The notes under the pieces were generated by a model that saw nothing but the letters and a program-made list of their open reading frames with translations, was not told the origin of the DNA and did no database searches. This document shows, in pieces, positions 13,736 through 14,912 of a stretch of 14,912 bases of DNA. Location of the stretch: positions 1-14,912 of the forward strand of contig JALORJ010000023.1 in the NCBI GenBank assembly GCA_025459035.1, read 5' to 3'. This DNA is from Burkholderiales bacterium. Its GTDB lineage: Bacteria > Pseudomonadota > Gammaproteobacteria > Burkholderiales > Ga0077523. The position numbers and the translations under genes are program-made. Numbering within the stretch: the first letter of the stretch is position 1; every line of letters starts with the position of its first letter.

Positions 13736-13770
13736 TGGCGGCACACCACCGGACCGGCCCGCGCCGATGA
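13735..13770 (+). other. 11-codon minicistron bridging apbC and dcd
   Basis: ATG at 13735 overlaps the apbC stop as TGATG. The frame encodes MAAHHRTGPRR, and its TGA (13768-13770) overlaps the dcd ATG as ATGA. The reading frame therefore fills the gap exactly. It could carry ribosomes from apbC to dcd, which lacks a good ribosome site. It is more likely a coupling device than a functional peptide, and could be chance. Confidence 0.25.
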
Positions 13771-14339
13771 GCATCAAGTCCGATCGCTGGATCCGGCGCA
13801 TGGTCGCGGAACACGCGATGATCGAGCCGTTCGAGCCGGGGCAGGTGAAGGCGGTCGACGGCCGGCGCGTGGTGTCGTTCGGGACGTCGAGCTACGGCTA
13901 CGACATCCGCTGCTCGGACGAATTCAAGCTGTTCACCAACCTCAACTCGACGATCGTCGACCCGAAGAACTTCGACCCGAAGAGCTTCGTCGACGTGCGC
14001 GGTGACCACTGCATCATTCCGCCGAACTCGTTCGCGCTCGCGCGCACCGTCGAGTACTTCCGCATCCCGCGCAACGTGCTGACCGTGTGTCTGGGCAAGA
14101 GCACGTACGCGCGCTGCGGGATCATCGTGAACGTGACGCCCTTCGAGCCCGAATGGGAAGGCCACGTGACGCTCGAGTTCTCGAACACGACCCCGCTGCC
14201 CGCGAAGATCTACGCGAACGAGGGCGTCGCGCAGGTGCTGTTCTTCGAGGCCGACGCCGACGACGTCTGCGAGACGTCGTACCGCGACCGCGGCGGCAAG
14301 TACCAGGGCCAGTCCGGCGTCACACTGCCGAAGATCTGA
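13767..14339 (+). CDS. dcd: dCTP deaminase
   Basis: A 190-residue dCTP deaminase, a homotrimer of the dUTPase fold that converts dCTP to dUTP and ammonia on the route to dTMP. SIKSDRWIRRM is the characteristic N-terminus. SFGTSSYGYDIR (37-48) is the early conserved strand. GKSTYARCGI (110-119) holds Ser112 and Arg116, and VTLEFSNTTPLPAKIY carries the catalytic Glu137; these correspond to Ser111, Arg115 and Glu138 of the E. coli enzyme. The tail (YQGQSGVTLPKI) is the lid that closes over the nucleotide. The length matches the family (about 188-193). The start ATG 13767 fits the conserved N-terminus, although no clear Shine-Dalgarno is present. It lies 31 bases after apbC and is probably co-transcribed. 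A hairpin begins 11 bases after its stop. Confidence 0.97.
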   Translation: MSIKSDRWIRRMVAEHAMIEPFEPGQVKAVDGRRVVSFGTSSYGYDIRCSDEFKLFTNLNSTIVDPKNFDPKSFVDVRGDHCIIPPNSFALARTVEYFRIPRNVLTVCLGKSTYARCGIIVNVTPFEPEWEGHVTLEFSNTTPLPAKIYANEGVAQVLFFEADADDVCETSYRDRGGKYQGQSGVTLPKI

Positions 14340-14349
14340 CGGTGTAGAC

Positions 14350-14384
14350 CGAAGCTCGCAGGCCGCCCGCGCGCGGCCGCTTCG
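14350..14384 (+). terminator. GC-rich hairpin after dcd
   Basis: CGAAGC (14350-14355) pairs with GCTTCG (14379-14384), and GGCCGC (14361-14366) with GCGGCC (14373-14378). Together they make a 12-bp stem with a one-sided five-base bulge (TCGCA) and a CCGCGC loop. It starts 11 bases after the dcd stop, a natural terminator position. No T-tract follows, so it could instead be a 3'-end stabiliser or part of the leader of the next gene. Confidence 0.45.
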
Positions 14385-14424
14385 CAGCCCGCAAGGCCCG
14401 TCCCTCCCGAGGCGCCCGCGGCGC

Positions 14425-14449
14425 GTCGCCCGAGCGGCGACCTGTCGCC
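14425..14449 (+). promoter_or_regulatory. Alternating hairpin arms in the decarboxylase leader
   Basis: GTCGCC (14425-14430), GGCGAC (14436-14441) and GTCGCC (14444-14449) are three arms of which the middle one can pair with either neighbour. One fold is a 6-bp stem with a five-base loop; the other is a 5-bp stem with a CCTG loop. Mutually exclusive stems are typical of regulatory leaders, but GC-rich sequence produces them by chance. Confidence 0.25.
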
Positions 14450-14459
14450 CCGACGCCCG

Positions 14460-14471
14460 GACTCCGGAGTC
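14460..14471. promoter_or_regulatory. 12-bp palindrome containing the decarboxylase ribosome site
   Basis: GACTCCGGAGTC is perfectly self-complementary and includes GGAG (14466-14469), the only Shine-Dalgarno candidate for the ATG at 14480, 10 bases downstream. As RNA it could hide the ribosome site in a small hairpin; as DNA it could be a repressor site. Confidence 0.4.
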
Positions 14472-14479
14472 GCACCGCC

Positions 14480-14912
14480 ATGAAATTCCGCTTTCCCGTC
14501 GTCATCATCGACGAGGACTTCCGCTCCGAGAACGCGTCCGGTCTCGGCATCCGCGCACTGGCTCGCGCCATCGAGGGCGAGGGCTTCGAGGTGCTGGGCG
14601 TCACCAGCTACGGCGATCTGGCGTCGTTCGCGCAGCAGCAGTCGCGCGCATCGGTGTTCATCCTGTCGATCGACGACGAGGAGTTCGCGTCCGACGCCGC
14701 CACCGACACCGCGATCGCGGGGTTGCGCAAGTTCGTCGAGGAGATCCGCTTCCGCAATGCGGACATCCCGATCTTCCTGCACGGGGAGACGCGTACGTCG
14801 CGGCACATCCCGAACGACGTGCTGCGCGAGCTGCACGGCTTCATCCACATGCACGAGGACACGCCCGAGTTCATCGCGCGCTACGTCGTGCGCGAGGCAC
14901 GCGTGTACCTCG
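14480..14912 (+). CDS. Orn/Lys/Arg-type amino-acid decarboxylase, N-terminal part (runs off window)
   Basis: The frame is open from ATG 14480 to the end of the window, 144 complete codons. It matches the N-terminal 'wing' domain of the large fold-III PLP decarboxylases (arginine, lysine or ornithine decarboxylase, normally over 700 residues). MKFRFPVVIIDEDFRSE begins a receiver-like alpha/beta domain, with SGLGIRALARAIEGEGFEV, the ASVFILSIDDEEF strand, IPIFLHGETRTSRHIPNDVL and the GFIHMHEDTPEFIARYV helix. The PLP-binding core lies beyond the window, so substrate, completeness and activity cannot be judged; I leave the symbol blank. In bacteria these enzymes serve acid resistance or polyamine synthesis. 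GGAG at 14466-14469 is the likely ribosome site and lies inside a palindrome. The 140-base gap from dcd is structured, suggesting that this gene may have its own control. Confidence 0.9.
   Translation, partial: MKFRFPVVIIDEDFRSENASGLGIRALARAIEGEGFEVLGVTSYGDLASFAQQQSRASVFILSIDDEEFASDAATDTAIAGLRKFVEEIRFRNADIPIFLHGETRTSRHIPNDVLRELHGFIHMHEDTPEFIARYVVREARVYL

Noticed and set aside
1..14912. Search for CRISPR, transposase, integrase, toxin-antitoxin, phage or tRNA features
   Set aside because: No repeat-spacer pattern, terminal inverted repeats, mobile-element protein, small toxin-like pair or cloverleaf was found; the region looks like ordinary core chromosome.

Overview
The window is about 15 kb of very GC-rich, gene-dense chromosome. 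Gene content and protein character point to a betaproteobacterium, most likely Burkholderiales or a close relative. The grounds are a DnaE of the 'PRFVHLRLHSEYS' type, the neighbourhood metG / apbC (mrp) / dcd / Orn-Lys-Arg decarboxylase, and DUF4124 and WbuC-type cupin proteins. This assignment rests on family recognition; no database was searched. No rRNA, tRNA, CRISPR array, insertion sequence, phage gene or attachment site was seen, and base composition looks even throughout. It reads as core chromosome, not an island.

Layout. (1) Positions 2-1035 (+) hold the 3' part of an O-acetylhomoserine sulfhydrylase gene (metY). It carries an internal frame change near 556 that coincides with loss of about 13 conserved residues, so it is either a pseudogene or a sequence error. 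A TTG-started MFS transporter gene (1032-2225) overlaps its stop codon. (2) A solitary methyl-accepting chemotaxis protein gene follows (2369-4000, +). It converges on (3) a compact minus-strand operon, read from right to left: a secreted DUF4124 coiled-coil protein (5867-5361), an alpha/beta hydrolase (5364-4435) and a small secreted protein (4427-4026). (4) Divergent from that operon is dnaE, the replicative polymerase alpha subunit (6051-9572, +), with a WbuC-family cupin gene joined to it by an ATGA overlap. (5) Converging on them, on the minus strand, are metG (12496-10352) and an acylphosphatase gene joined to it by a GTGA overlap. (6) Divergent from metG are apbC/mrp (12644-13735) and dcd (13767-14339). 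Last comes the first third of an Orn/Lys/Arg-type decarboxylase gene (14480 onward), which runs off the window.

Functionally this is mostly housekeeping: methionine biosynthesis and charging (metY, metG), replication and nucleotide supply (dnaE, dcd), Fe-S cluster delivery (apbC), chemotaxis and probable amino-acid decarboxylation. Nothing here is a convincing new system. The points worth a second look are the lesion in metY, four NTGA start/stop overlaps, an 11-codon minicistron that exactly bridges apbC and dcd, the overlapping divergent metG/apbC promoters, and several dyads or hairpins in the short intergenic gaps, above all in the decarboxylase leader. Every stretch longer than 300 bases contains a gene; the longest gaps (about 140-185 bases) are described under features and findings.
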